In this document: piece by piece, positions 25,308 through 32,261 of the stretch
Layout of the letters: each line of letters starts with the position of its first letter
Position numbering within the stretch: the stretch's first letter is position 1
Assembly (NCBI GenBank): GCA_947258365.1
Contig: CAMYIK010000008.1
Coordinates: forward strand, 1-32,923
Length of the DNA: 32,923 nucleotides
DNA from: an uncultured Thermoleophilia bacterium
Lineage (GTDB): Bacteria; Actinomycetota; Thermoleophilia; Miltoncostaeales; Miltoncostaeaceae
Direction of reading: 5' to 3'
Notes under the pieces: model-generated
Told to the model about the DNA's origin: nothing
Databases searched by the model: none
The model's input: the letters and a program-made list of their open reading frames with translations, nothing else
Translations under genes and position numbers: made by a program

Positions 25308-26900
25308 TCACCGGACGCGTATGCCGCGGCGCGCGGAGTAGCCCCGACCGTCCGACGCGCGCAGCGCCGCTCTGACGTGGTACCGACCAGCGGTGGGCGG
25401 CATCGTAATCCGCACCAGTCGCGTTCCACGCCGAATCCCGATGCGGCGACTCGTCAGTACCCGCCCGCTCGGAGTGGTCACCCGTAGCCGAAGCGCGCCG
25501 GTCTCGGGCACGCTGAGGCGGAGGCTGATTCGTTGCCGCCGCTTGACGACAGAGGCGCCGGCGATGCGAAAGGTCGGCGTGAATGACGCGATCGCGGAGT
25601 TCAGGTCGCCGTCGGCGAACTCGCTTGGAGACAGAAAGGCCGCGACGAGGTCGCCTCGTCGGTTCCCCGCCACCACCGGTCGAGCGCCGCCGATCCCCGC
25701 AACCGCGGCGGGTCTCCATGCCGTCCTTTCGCCTTCACGACGACGCAGGATCGCGAAGCTCCCGGCGCCCGGTGCGGTGAGCAGCGCCAGCACATCGCCA
25801 CGATCGTCGGCATGGACAACCTGGAGCTCGGTTCCGTCCGCGCGCAGCTCCCCCGCAGGGATGCCGATGCGCTTGCGCAGTACCTCGGCCTCAGGGTCGG
25901 CGAACAGCGCCGATCGACTCCTCAGAAAGCCCTCGCCCCACGCCGACGCGGTTCCTGTCCACTGGCGGCGTTTGGGTGTCCAATAGGCACCGCCGAACGC
26001 CGAGCCTGCCGGGGTCCATTGGGCGAGCGCCGCCCCTCGCGAGCTGATGTCCAGCCGGATGCTCGTGTCTTCAGCGATCCGCCCGTTCGCTGAGTTCACG
26101 CCGGAGTTGGAGTGGTAGAGCATCGGGGTGCCGCCCGCGCCTTGCCACGCGATCACCCGATGGATTCCTGAGACGGCGAGCACGGGGGCGGTGGCCGACG
26201 CCATGGCAACGATCTGTATGCCGAAGAGCTCGCCCTCCGCGTTGAGGCGGGCCGTCTCGATACGTCCTTCCGAGGTCCGCCAGACCGCGTGGAGCGCTCC
26301 CGATGCGTCGAGTTGAGCGCCGCCCGGAAGGAGCTCGGCGTCCACGGGAATGAGCGTGCCACGCGGTTGGCTCCAACCCGGAGAGGCCGGCTCCCGCACG
26401 GCGTAGCGATACCCGACGGACCCTCGCCAAAGAACCAGCGCGGTGCCTTGGCGAGTGATTCCCGTGGCGAGGATCTCTTGCGAGGTGGAGCTGTCGGGGA
26501 CGCTGCCGGTGCTCCAGGCGCCCGTTGGTCCCGAGCGAGTCGCCCCGCTCAGTCCCTTCGGAGTTCGCCAGAGCACTAAGGCATCGCGTCGCTCGTTCAT
26601 CGCAACGCGGTGCGAACTTACGCCAAGGGCGCCAAACCGTCGAGGGGCTGACCAGCGAGAGGTCGGCCCTGGCCTGCTCGACAGGCTGATCGCGCGGGCT
26701 GAGTCCCCGGGCGCGACGACCCGGGTCGCAACCAGCGCGCCACCACGCTCGGTCAGCGCGATCTGTGGGTCGGCGTGATTGCCTTGCGCATCGAGGAAAC
26801 CCACGGCGCCCACGGCGGGGTCGACGAAGGCCGCGCCCGCGATAGTGCTCGCCACGACCGCCGCGCAAAGAGCGCAGCGCGGTACGAGGCGCGGAGGCAT
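25308..26900 (-). CDS. Secreted beta-propeller-like protein, function unknown
   Basis: About 530 residues with an N-terminal signal peptide (basic MPPRLVPR, hydrophobic AAVVASTIAGAAFV). The middle shows a recurring strand-type pattern roughly every 50 residues: GGALVATRV, DALVLWR, TALVLWRG, GALHAVWRT, HRVIAWQG and GAALAQWTP. This suggests a sialidase- or WD40-like propeller. The last 90 residues look like an Ig-like beta domain (RISLRLSVPETGALRLRV, AGRYHVRAALRA). The track begins at GTG 26936, but ATG 26900 is preferred because GAGG lies 6 nt upstream and the signal peptide then starts normally. Extracellular location is inferred; no catalytic motif was recognised. Confidence 0.72.
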   Translation of the reverse strand: MPPRLVPRCALCAAVVASTIAGAAFVDPAVGAVGFLDAQGNHADPQIALTERGGALVATRVVAPGDSARAISLSSRPGPTSRWSAPRRFGALGVSSHRVAMNERRDALVLWRTPKGLSGATRSGPTGAWSTGSVPDSSTSQEILATGITRQGTALVLWRGSVGYRYAVREPASPGWSQPRGTLIPVDAELLPGGAQLDASGALHAVWRTSEGRIETARLNAEGELFGIQIVAMASATAPVLAVSGIHRVIAWQGAGGTPMLYHSNSGVNSANGRIAEDTSIRLDISSRGAALAQWTPAGSAFGGAYWTPKRRQWTGTASAWGEGFLRSRSALFADPEAEVLRKRIGIPAGELRADGTELQVVHADDRGDVLALLTAPGAGSFAILRRREGERTAWRPAAVAGIGGARPVVAGNRRGDLVAAFLSPSEFADGDLNSAIASFTPTFRIAGASVVKRRQRISLRLSVPETGALRLRVTTPSGRVLTSRRIGIRRGTRLVRITMPPTAGRYHVRAALRASDGRGYSARRGIRVR

Positions 26901-26912
26901 CCCATGCCTCGC

Positions 26913-26918
26913 AGCGTA
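26913..26918 (-). promoter_or_regulatory. -10-like box TACGCT upstream of the secreted protein
   Basis: On the minus strand TACGCT stands 12 nt before the preferred ATG 26900, giving a transcript with only a few untranslated bases. This argues against the upstream GTG at 26936. Confidence 0.3.
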
Positions 26919-27015
26919 GGGCTGTCCACTAGCCACGGAGCCTTCTTAACACCGTCGAGAGGAAATCCGAAAGCCATCCCGTCGTCGGGATGGCGACGCC
27001 TGTCAGGCTCCCTGG

Positions 27016-27414
27016 GTGAGGCGCCTCTGGGCAACACGCGAAATCGACGCTCCCGCGGGCGTCCTCTGGGAGCTTCTTGTCGATCCTGAAGCATGGCCCG
27101 CATGGGGGCCGAGCGTGAGCCGAGCGGTGGTGTACGGCGGGCGTCTCGGTGTGGGTGCCCGTGGCACCGTGACGACGGCTTTCGGCGTGACCCTTCCCTT
27201 CGAGGTCACCGGCTATCAGGAGGGCGCCCGCTGGGGGTGGACGGTCGCGGGCGTGCCCGCTACCGAGCACATCGTCGAACCGCTCGGCGCGGAAAGGTGC
27301 CGGGCCGGATTCGGTGTCCCGTGGCTCGCGGCACCGTACCTCGTCGTGTGTCGTGTCGCTCTCAGCCGTCTGGTTGGCATAGCCGGCTCGGCTCGGGACG
27401 ACGGGGCTCAGTGA
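27016..27414 (+). CDS. Small SRPBCC-fold protein
   Basis: A 132-residue protein of the SRPBCC (START/polyketide-cyclase-like) fold, which forms a hydrophobic ligand cavity. Typical features are the first strand and helix TREIDAPAGVLWELLVDPEAWPAW, followed by strands such as LPFEVTGYQEGARWGW. The usual C-terminal long helix is short. It starts with GTG 27016, 6 nt after CAGGCT, a poor version of the window's -10 box. The ligand is unknown. Divergent from the secreted protein gene. Confidence 0.75.
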   Translation: MRRLWATREIDAPAGVLWELLVDPEAWPAWGPSVSRAVVYGGRLGVGARGTVTTAFGVTLPFEVTGYQEGARWGWTVAGVPATEHIVEPLGAERCRAGFGVPWLAAPYLVVCRVALSRLVGIAGSARDDGAQ

Positions 27415-27484
27415 GACGCGGTCTTGCGCGCGCAGCTCCAAGGCTACCTGGAGGCACGCTCCACAGGCGAATGTCATGCCCCGT

Positions 27485-27710
27485 CAGTTCTCCACGACGC
27501 ACGAGCCCGCGCCGCTCGCCGGCGGCAATGGCGGCGAACCGTGCGATGCGCTCCGCCGCACATCGCGAGTCCAAGCGAGACGTTCTCGACGAGTACACCG
27601 GTGAAGATCTTGTCCCCCGCCCGTACGGCCGCCCGCATGAGGAAGCCCGAATAGGGCGCGTACGCGTTCTCGCGCGCGGAGGCGGCCCGCTCCACCAGCT
27701 CGGCGATCCT
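27485..27710 (-). pseudogene. cdd: Broken cytidine deaminase gene
   Basis: The minus strand reads the N-terminal half of a cytidine deaminase: AASARENAYAPYSGFLMRAAV, KIFTGVLVENVSLGLAMC. Directly after the zinc-ligand cysteine the frame breaks. Skipping one G at about 27557 restores the expected MC-AERIARFAAIAAGERR. After that the family sequence stops: the second zinc motif (PCGxCR) is absent and unrelated residues follow. So there are two lesions, a +1 frameshift and a missing C-terminal half. The start is also unclear (out-of-frame ATG near 27714; in-frame GTG 27695). It lies just downstream of moxR on the same strand. No complete copy is in the window. Confidence 0.78.
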
Positions 27711-27796
27711 GCATTGGGACTCCTTGAGCGCTCGACCTACCGGAGGGCCCGGTCTCGCATGCAGTGACGCCCGGAGGTCCTGGAGGGTGCGGAAAG

Positions 27797-28663
27797 CTAC
27801 GTCGAGCGCGCGGCGCGTCGCGCACGAACCGAGAGGTGCCGGCGGGCGATCTCGAGGTCCGACGGCTTCTTCAGCACCACGCCGAGGAAGGGAAAGTCCA
27901 TCTGGACACGCTCGGCTGGCACTCCGGCCACGACCAAGGCCTGCACCCAATCGATGAGCTCGCTGGTGGACGGGCGCTTCTGAACGCCGTCGATGCCGCG
28001 TAGGACATAGAAGGCCTCGAGCGCGGCACGCACCAGAGTGTCCTCGACGTCCGGGTGGTGGACATCGACGATCGCGGCCATCTCCTCGGGTTCGGGGAAC
28101 GCGATGTAGTGAAAGACGCAGCGCCGCAGAAAGGCGTCGGGGAGCTCCTTCTCGGCGTTGCTGGTGATGATTACCACCGGTCGCTTGACCGCGGCGACGG
28201 TCTCCCCGGTCTCGGGGATTACGAAGCTCATCCGGTCGAGTTCCCACAGCAGGTCGTTCGGGAACTCCAGGTCCGCCTTGTCGACCTCGTCGATGACCAG
28301 AACGGATCGCTTGGGGCGCGAGAACGCCTCGCCGAGCTTCCCGAGCGCGATGTAGCGGGCGATGTCGGACGGGTCGCCTTCGCCGAACTGACTGTCGTAC
28401 AGCCGCTGCACGGTGTCGTAGGTGTAGAGACCGTCCTGCGCCTTGGTCGTGGACTTCACGGCCCAGACCAAGAGTTCCATGGAGAGCGCCTCGGCGACCG
28501 CCTCGGCAAGCAGTGTCTTGCCGGTGCCGGGCTCGCCGCGAATCAACAGTGGACGCTCCAGGGCCAGCGCCACATTCACCGACGCCTTGAGGTCCTCGGA
28601 CGCGATGTAGCTGGCGGTGCCCTCGAAAGCGTGGGCCTCAAGACCCAGCGGATCCTCGCTCAC
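27797..28663 (-). CDS. MoxR-family AAA+ ATPase
   Basis: A 288-residue AAA+ ATPase of the MoxR type, chaperone-like proteins that work with VWA partners to mature or activate other proteins. Walker A is GEPGTGKT (43-50) and Walker B is LVIDEVDK (122-129). The sensor-1-type strand VVIITSNAEKELPDAFLRRC and an arginine-finger region follow. Its start shares ATGA with the upstream membrane-anchored protein, so both belong to one operon. The expected VWA partner is not next to it; a CoxE-like VWA gene lies at 3279-4490 in the same window. Downstream is the broken cytidine deaminase. Confidence 0.92.
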   Translation of the reverse strand: MSEDPLGLEAHAFEGTASYIASEDLKASVNVALALERPLLIRGEPGTGKTLLAEAVAEALSMELLVWAVKSTTKAQDGLYTYDTVQRLYDSQFGEGDPSDIARYIALGKLGEAFSRPKRSVLVIDEVDKADLEFPNDLLWELDRMSFVIPETGETVAAVKRPVVIITSNAEKELPDAFLRRCVFHYIAFPEPEEMAAIVDVHHPDVEDTLVRAALEAFYVLRGIDGVQKRPSTSELIDWVQALVVAGVPAERVQMDFPFLGVVLKKPSDLEIARRHLSVRARRAARST

Positions 28664-29124
28664 GAACCCCCGCTGCGCAAGCGGCGGGTAACCGCGGCAC
28701 CGGCGCCCGCCAGTACGAGCAAGGCCGCCAAAGCCGACAGCGCGAGGAAGGCCAGCGGCGGGCGGGATTCGCCTTGGGCCGGCGGCGTCGGCAAAGCGAG
28801 CCCGGTGGCCGGTGCGGCGGCCTCGGGGGTCACTTCGCTGGCTCGCTGCTCACCTTCAGCTGGTGGCGTCGGCCTGCTCGGAGATATCCCGAGGGTGATC
28901 TGGTCGAGTGCGTCGACGGCCGCCTCCTCGAAGGAGCCGTAGTTCGGTGTGCCGGTCGCCTTCCAGCGGCCCATGGCGTCGTAGATGTCTCCCGGGGCGT
29001 GCTCGCCATCGATTACACCATCGGCGCGATAGTCGATGATCACGTCGTTCGGATTGGCGGCGGCTGATGGGACCATGATGAATAGCGACGCAAGAATCGC
29101 TACGACCAGTGTGCCCAGAGTCAT
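28660..29124 (-). CDS. Secreted, C-terminally membrane-anchored protein coupled to moxR
   Basis: A 154-residue protein of unknown function. The N-terminus from ATG 29124 is a signal peptide (MTLGTLVVAILASLFIMVPSAAA). An acidic outer segment follows (DVIIDYRADGVIDGEHAPGD), then a Pro/Ala-rich spacer containing two similar pieces, RPTPPAEGEQ and PTPPAQGESR. The C-terminus is a hydrophobic helix followed by basic RRLRSGG, so the body is outside and the tail inside the cell. The tracked start at 29220 adds a hydrophilic extension; ATG 29124 has GGAAAG just upstream. It shares ATGA with moxR. I do not recognise a family. Confidence 0.72.
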   Translation of the reverse strand: MTLGTLVVAILASLFIMVPSAAANPNDVIIDYRADGVIDGEHAPGDIYDAMGRWKATGTPNYGSFEEAAVDALDQITLGISPSRPTPPAEGEQRASEVTPEAAAPATGLALPTPPAQGESRPPLAFLALSALAALLVLAGAGAAVTRRLRSGGS

Positions 29125-29158
29125 CTTTCCGCCACGGGCGCGGATTTCCACGCAGGGA

Positions 29159-29187
29159 ACAGTAGTGGCCGCGTCCGTCGGCGACAA
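29159..29187 (-). promoter_or_regulatory. Candidate sigma-70-type promoter of the moxR operon
   Basis: On the minus strand TTGTCG (29187-29182) and TACTGT (29164-29159) are separated by exactly 17 nt, 34 nt before the ATG at 29124. Four of six -35 positions match the consensus, and the -10 fits TANNNT. Confidence 0.4.
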
Positions 29188-29201
29188 CAGGGTGGACTGA
29201 T

Positions 29202-29224
29202 AGCAGTCGCTAAGAGCCACTGCT
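29202..29224. repeat. Inverted repeat in the gap after the rml operon
   Basis: AGCAGT (29202-29207) and ACTGCT (29219-29224) are perfect inverted arms with an 11-nt loop, in the gap between the rmlA stop and the moxR-operon promoter. No T-run follows on either strand. It could be a terminator of the rml operon or a protein site; chance is not excluded. Confidence 0.3.
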
Positions 29225-29295
29225 CATCCCTCGGCTGTGGTGCTTCTGGGCGCGACGCTGAAGGGGCGCGCAGAATCGCCAAGGCGCGGATCTCG

Positions 29296-30162
29296 TTACC
29301 CCGCGACGAGGTCGAGGAGGTAGTCACCGTATCCGCTCTTCTGCAGAGGCTCTGCGAGCGCGCGGAGCTGGTCATCGGTGATCCATCCCAGCCGCCAGGC
29401 GATCTCCTCGACACAAGAGATCTTCATTCCCTGGCGCTTCTCGAGCACGCGGACGAACTCCGAGGCCTCAACCATCGAGTCGAATGTACCCGTGTCGAGC
29501 CACGCGAACCCGCGACCGAATCGCGCGACCTGCAGCTCTCCGAGGTCGAGGTACATCTGGTTGATGCTTGTGATCTCGAGCTCGCCTCGGTCTGATGGCT
29601 GCACTTCCTGGGCGAGCTCACAGATCCGCTCGTCGTAGAAGTACAGTCCGGTCACCGCCCAATTCGACTTCGGCCGTAGAGGCTTCTCCTCGATTGACAG
29701 GGCCAAGTCGTCGTCGTCGAAGCTCACCACGCCGTATCGCTCCGGGTCGGAGACCTCCTGGGCGAAGACGGTGGCGCCGGATACCGTTTCTGCCGCCTTG
29801 ATCAGCATCTCGGGCATGCCGTGGCCGTAGAAGAGGTTGTCTCCGAGCACGAGCGCACAGCGCTCGCCGGCGATAAACGGCTCCCCGATCAAGAAGGCCT
29901 CGGCGATGCCGCGCGGCTCGGCCTGGGTCGCGAACTCGATATTGATGCCCCACTGACGGCCGTCGCCGAGCAGCCGGCCGAACGCTGCGGCGTCCTCCTC
30001 GGTCGTGATTACGAGCACGTCCCGAATCCCGGCCAGCATCAACGTGCTGAGCGGGTAATAGACCATTGGCTTGTCGTACACCGGCAGCAGCTGCTTGGAG
30101 GTCGCAACGGTGAGGGGGTGGAGACGGGAGCCGGTTCCACCGGCGAGCACGATGCCCTTCAT
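29296..30162 (-). CDS. rmlA: Glucose-1-phosphate thymidylyltransferase
   Basis: First enzyme of dTDP-rhamnose synthesis: glucose 1-phosphate plus dTTP gives dTDP-glucose and pyrophosphate. The nucleotide-binding loop [13 protein letters not shown] and the catalytic-site [12 protein letters not shown] are at the N-terminus. Downstream are [29 protein letters not shown] and [10 protein letters not shown], all typical of RmlA. The tracked start at 30393 adds antisense filler; ATG 30162 gives the normal 288 residues and shares ATGA with the rmlD stop. Confidence 0.95.
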   Translation of the reverse strand: MKGIVLAGGTGSRLHPLTVATSKQLLPVYDKPMVYYPLSTLMLAGIRDVLVITTEEDAAAFGRLLGDGRQWGINIEFATQAEPRGIAEAFLIGEPFIAGERCALVLGDNLFYGHGMPEMLIKAAETVSGATVFAQEVSDPERYGVVSFDDDDLALSIEEKPLRPKSNWAVTGLYFYDERICELAQEVQPSDRGELEITSINQMYLDLGELQVARFGRGFAWLDTGTFDSMVEASEFVRVLEKRQGMKISCVEEIAWRLGWITDDQLRALAEPLQKSGYGDYLLDLVAG

Positions 30163-31040
30163 GCCTGCGATTCCGCCGTAGTCGGTGCGTTTAGCTCGCG
30201 AGAGACCTCGGCAAGTGCCTCGCGCCACGGCGCCAGTCGGACGCCGAAGGAGGCGTGCAGCTTCTCGCTCGAGAGACGCGAGTTCATCGGCCGACGCGCC
30301 CGCGTCGGATACCCGGCCGTCGTCAGCTTGTCGATCACTACCTCCGGCGGCGGCGTCAGCTGCTCGATCGCGGCGACCGCAAGCTCCCACCATGTGGCGT
30401 CATCCGGCGCGGCGGCGTGGAACAGACCACTTGGCCGCGAATCTGCCTCGAGGATCGCCCGGATCGCCCGGGCGAGCTCGAGAGCCGCCGTCGGGCAGCC
30501 CCGCTGATCGTCGACCACGCCGATCCGCGGCCGCTCGAGTGCCAGCCGGCGCATGGTCCTGACGAAGTTGTCGCCGAGCGCCCCGTAGACCCACGAGGTT
30601 CTGAGCACCAACCCACAGTCGGCGTCGAGTGCGAGTTGTTCGCCAGCGAGCTTCGTCGCTCCGTAGACGCCCGTTGGGTTCGGCCGGTCATCCTCGACGT
30701 ACCAGCCCTCCGCCTCACCGTCGAAGACATAGTCGGTCGACACGTGGATCAGCACCGCACTGGCCGCATCCGCGTCGCGCACGAGGTGGCCAACCGCGTC
30801 GACGTTGACCTTCCGGGCCAGGTCGGCCTCATCCTCGGCGCGGTCGACGGCGGTGTACGCGGCGGCGTTGATGAGGACGTCGGGCTCGGTGTCTCCTACC
30901 ACGCGGGCAACTGAAACCGGGTCAGTGACGTCGAACTCGGACTCCGGTGGCGCGACGAGATCCACGTCTTGCGGCCAATGCAGGCGTGCCAATTCCTGGC
31001 CGAGCTGGCCGCTCGCGCCAGCCACCAGGATCCGTCTCAT
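30159..31040 (-). CDS. rmlD: dTDP-4-dehydrorhamnose reductase
   Basis: Last reductase of dTDP-L-rhamnose synthesis, an SDR enzyme. The Rossmann motif [10 protein letters not shown] is at the N-terminus. The active-site region has [10 protein letters not shown] and Y-x3-K in [10 protein letters not shown]. The family-specific DDQRGCPT and [12 protein letters not shown] motifs are also present. Length 293 is normal. Both ends overlap neighbours by 4 nt (rmlB upstream, rmlA downstream), so the three genes form one transcript. Confidence 0.95.
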   Translation of the reverse strand: MRRILVAGASGQLGQELARLHWPQDVDLVAPPESEFDVTDPVSVARVVGDTEPDVLINAAAYTAVDRAEDEADLARKVNVDAVGHLVRDADAASAVLIHVSTDYVFDGEAEGWYVEDDRPNPTGVYGATKLAGEQLALDADCGLVLRTSWVYGALGDNFVRTMRRLALERPRIGVVDDQRGCPTAALELARAIRAILEADSRPSGLFHAAAPDDATWWELAVAAIEQLTPPPEVVIDKLTTAGYPTRARRPMNSRLSSEKLHASFGVRLAPWREALAEVSRELNAPTTAESQA

Positions 31041-32068
31041 GCCTTCGACCCCAGGCGTTGGCCCTCGTAGCGACTATCAAGGATCGCCGACCACCACTCC
31101 TCGTGCGAGAGGTACCAATCGACCGTACGCGCCAGGCCCTCCTCGAAGCTCACCGACGGTCGCCAGCCGAGCGTTGCGCAGATGTGGTCCGTGTTCACGG
31201 CGTAGCGCAGGTCATGCCCAGGGCGATCTTGCACGAATTCGATCAGGTCCTGTCGGGGGCGGGCGTCGAGCAGATCGCAGATTCCGCGGACCACCTCGAT
31301 GTTCTGCCGCTCGGCGCTGCCGCCGATGGCGTAGGTCTCACCCGGGTATCCCGACTCGAGCACCTGCACCAGCGCCGCCGCGTGATCATCGACGTAGAGC
31401 CAGTCGCGCACGTTCTCCCCCGCCCCGTAGACGGGCAGCGCCTCTGCTCGGAGCGCCTTGACGATCATTAGCGGCACGAGCTTCTCGGGGAATTGGTACT
31501 CGCCGTAATTGTTGGAGCAGTTAGTGACGATCACCGGAAGCCCAAAGGTCTCTCCCCACGCCCGCGCGAGGTGGTCGCTGCCGGCCTTACTCGCCGAGTA
31601 GGGAGACCTGGGTGAGTAGGGCGTGGTCTCGTCGAACGGCGCATCGTCTGGGCCGAGGGAGCCGAAGACCTCGTCGGTCGACACGTGCACGAACCGGAAG
31701 GGCTCCGCACACGGCCTTTCGCGGTGCCACGCGAGCGCGGCCTCGAGCAGAGTAAAGGTGCCCACCAGGTTCGTCTGGATGAAGTCCGCCGGACCGTCGA
31801 TCGAGCGATCGACGTGTGACTCTGCGGCCAGGTGCAAGACGCCATCGGGGCGGAACTCGGCGAATGCCCGCGCCACCGCGGCGGCGTCGCAGATGTCGGT
31901 TCGCTCGAAGTGGTAGCGGTCGGAGGACGCCATCTCGGCCACGGTGCTCGGGTCGCCCGCGTAGGTGATCTTGTCGAGGTTGAGTACCTCGTGGTCCGAG
32001 CCGGAGATGATCCGTCTCACCACCGCCGAGCCGATGAAGCCAAGTCCGCCGGTAACCAGGATCCTCAT
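31037..32068 (-). CDS. rmlB: dTDP-glucose 4,6-dehydratase
   Basis: Second enzyme of the dTDP-rhamnose pathway, forming dTDP-4-dehydro-6-deoxyglucose. Seen: [32 protein letters not shown], the catalytic VSTDEVFGS (Thr-Asp-Glu) and [13 protein letters not shown], and ITNCSNNYG-like [17 protein letters not shown]. The tracked start at 32605 runs into antisense of the divergent gene; ATG 32068 gives 343 residues and has GAGG 8 nt upstream. It is the first gene of rmlB-rmlD-rmlA. No rmlC epimerase is visible in the window. Confidence 0.95.
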   Translation of the reverse strand: MRILVTGGLGFIGSAVVRRIISGSDHEVLNLDKITYAGDPSTVAEMASSDRYHFERTDICDAAAVARAFAEFRPDGVLHLAAESHVDRSIDGPADFIQTNLVGTFTLLEAALAWHRERPCAEPFRFVHVSTDEVFGSLGPDDAPFDETTPYSPRSPYSASKAGSDHLARAWGETFGLPVIVTNCSNNYGEYQFPEKLVPLMIVKALRAEALPVYGAGENVRDWLYVDDHAAALVQVLESGYPGETYAIGGSAERQNIEVVRGICDLLDARPRQDLIEFVQDRPGHDLRYAVNTDHICATLGWRPSVSFEEGLARTVDWYLSHEEWWSAILDSRYEGQRLGSKA

Positions 32069-32112
32069 ACCGTGACCTCGTGAGCTCCTAGGGTCTTCGT
32101 GGAGACGCGCTT

Positions 32113-32118
32113 GGTCAA
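32113..32118 (-). promoter_or_regulatory. -35-like TTGACC upstream of rmlB
   Basis: On the minus strand TTGACC matches five of six -35 consensus bases, about 44 nt before the rmlB ATG. The -10 is poor (GACCCT at 17 nt spacing), so this is tentative. The rest of the 193-bp divergent gap (32069-32261) shows nothing else I can name. Confidence 0.28.
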
Positions 32119-32247
32119 TCGCCGGCTCGCTCCGCGTGCGACGGTGCATCCGTCGACCACGGGACACTACCCGGTCAGACCCGCGATCGTCCGCGGGGCG
32201 GTGGGCGATCCGGCACTCGAGCACGCAGACGTTCGCGCCGCCGTTGC

Positions 32248-32253
32248 TATGCT
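32248..32253 (+). promoter_or_regulatory. -10-like box TATGCT upstream of the Rmd-like gene
   Basis: TATGCT is followed by 8 nt and the TTG at 32262. There is no Shine-Dalgarno sequence before that TTG, which fits a leaderless transcript. Confidence 0.38.
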
Positions 32254-32261
32254 CCGCAACG

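Noticed and set aside
27474-28247. 257-residue minus-strand ORF spanning moxR in another frame
   Set aside because: Only its C-terminal part (27485-27710) carries cytidine deaminase similarity; the remainder is a shadow of moxR.
30163-30393. N-terminal extension of the RmlA ORF
   Set aside because: It overlaps rmlD in another frame and has no family similarity; the conserved start MKGIVLAGG is at 30162.
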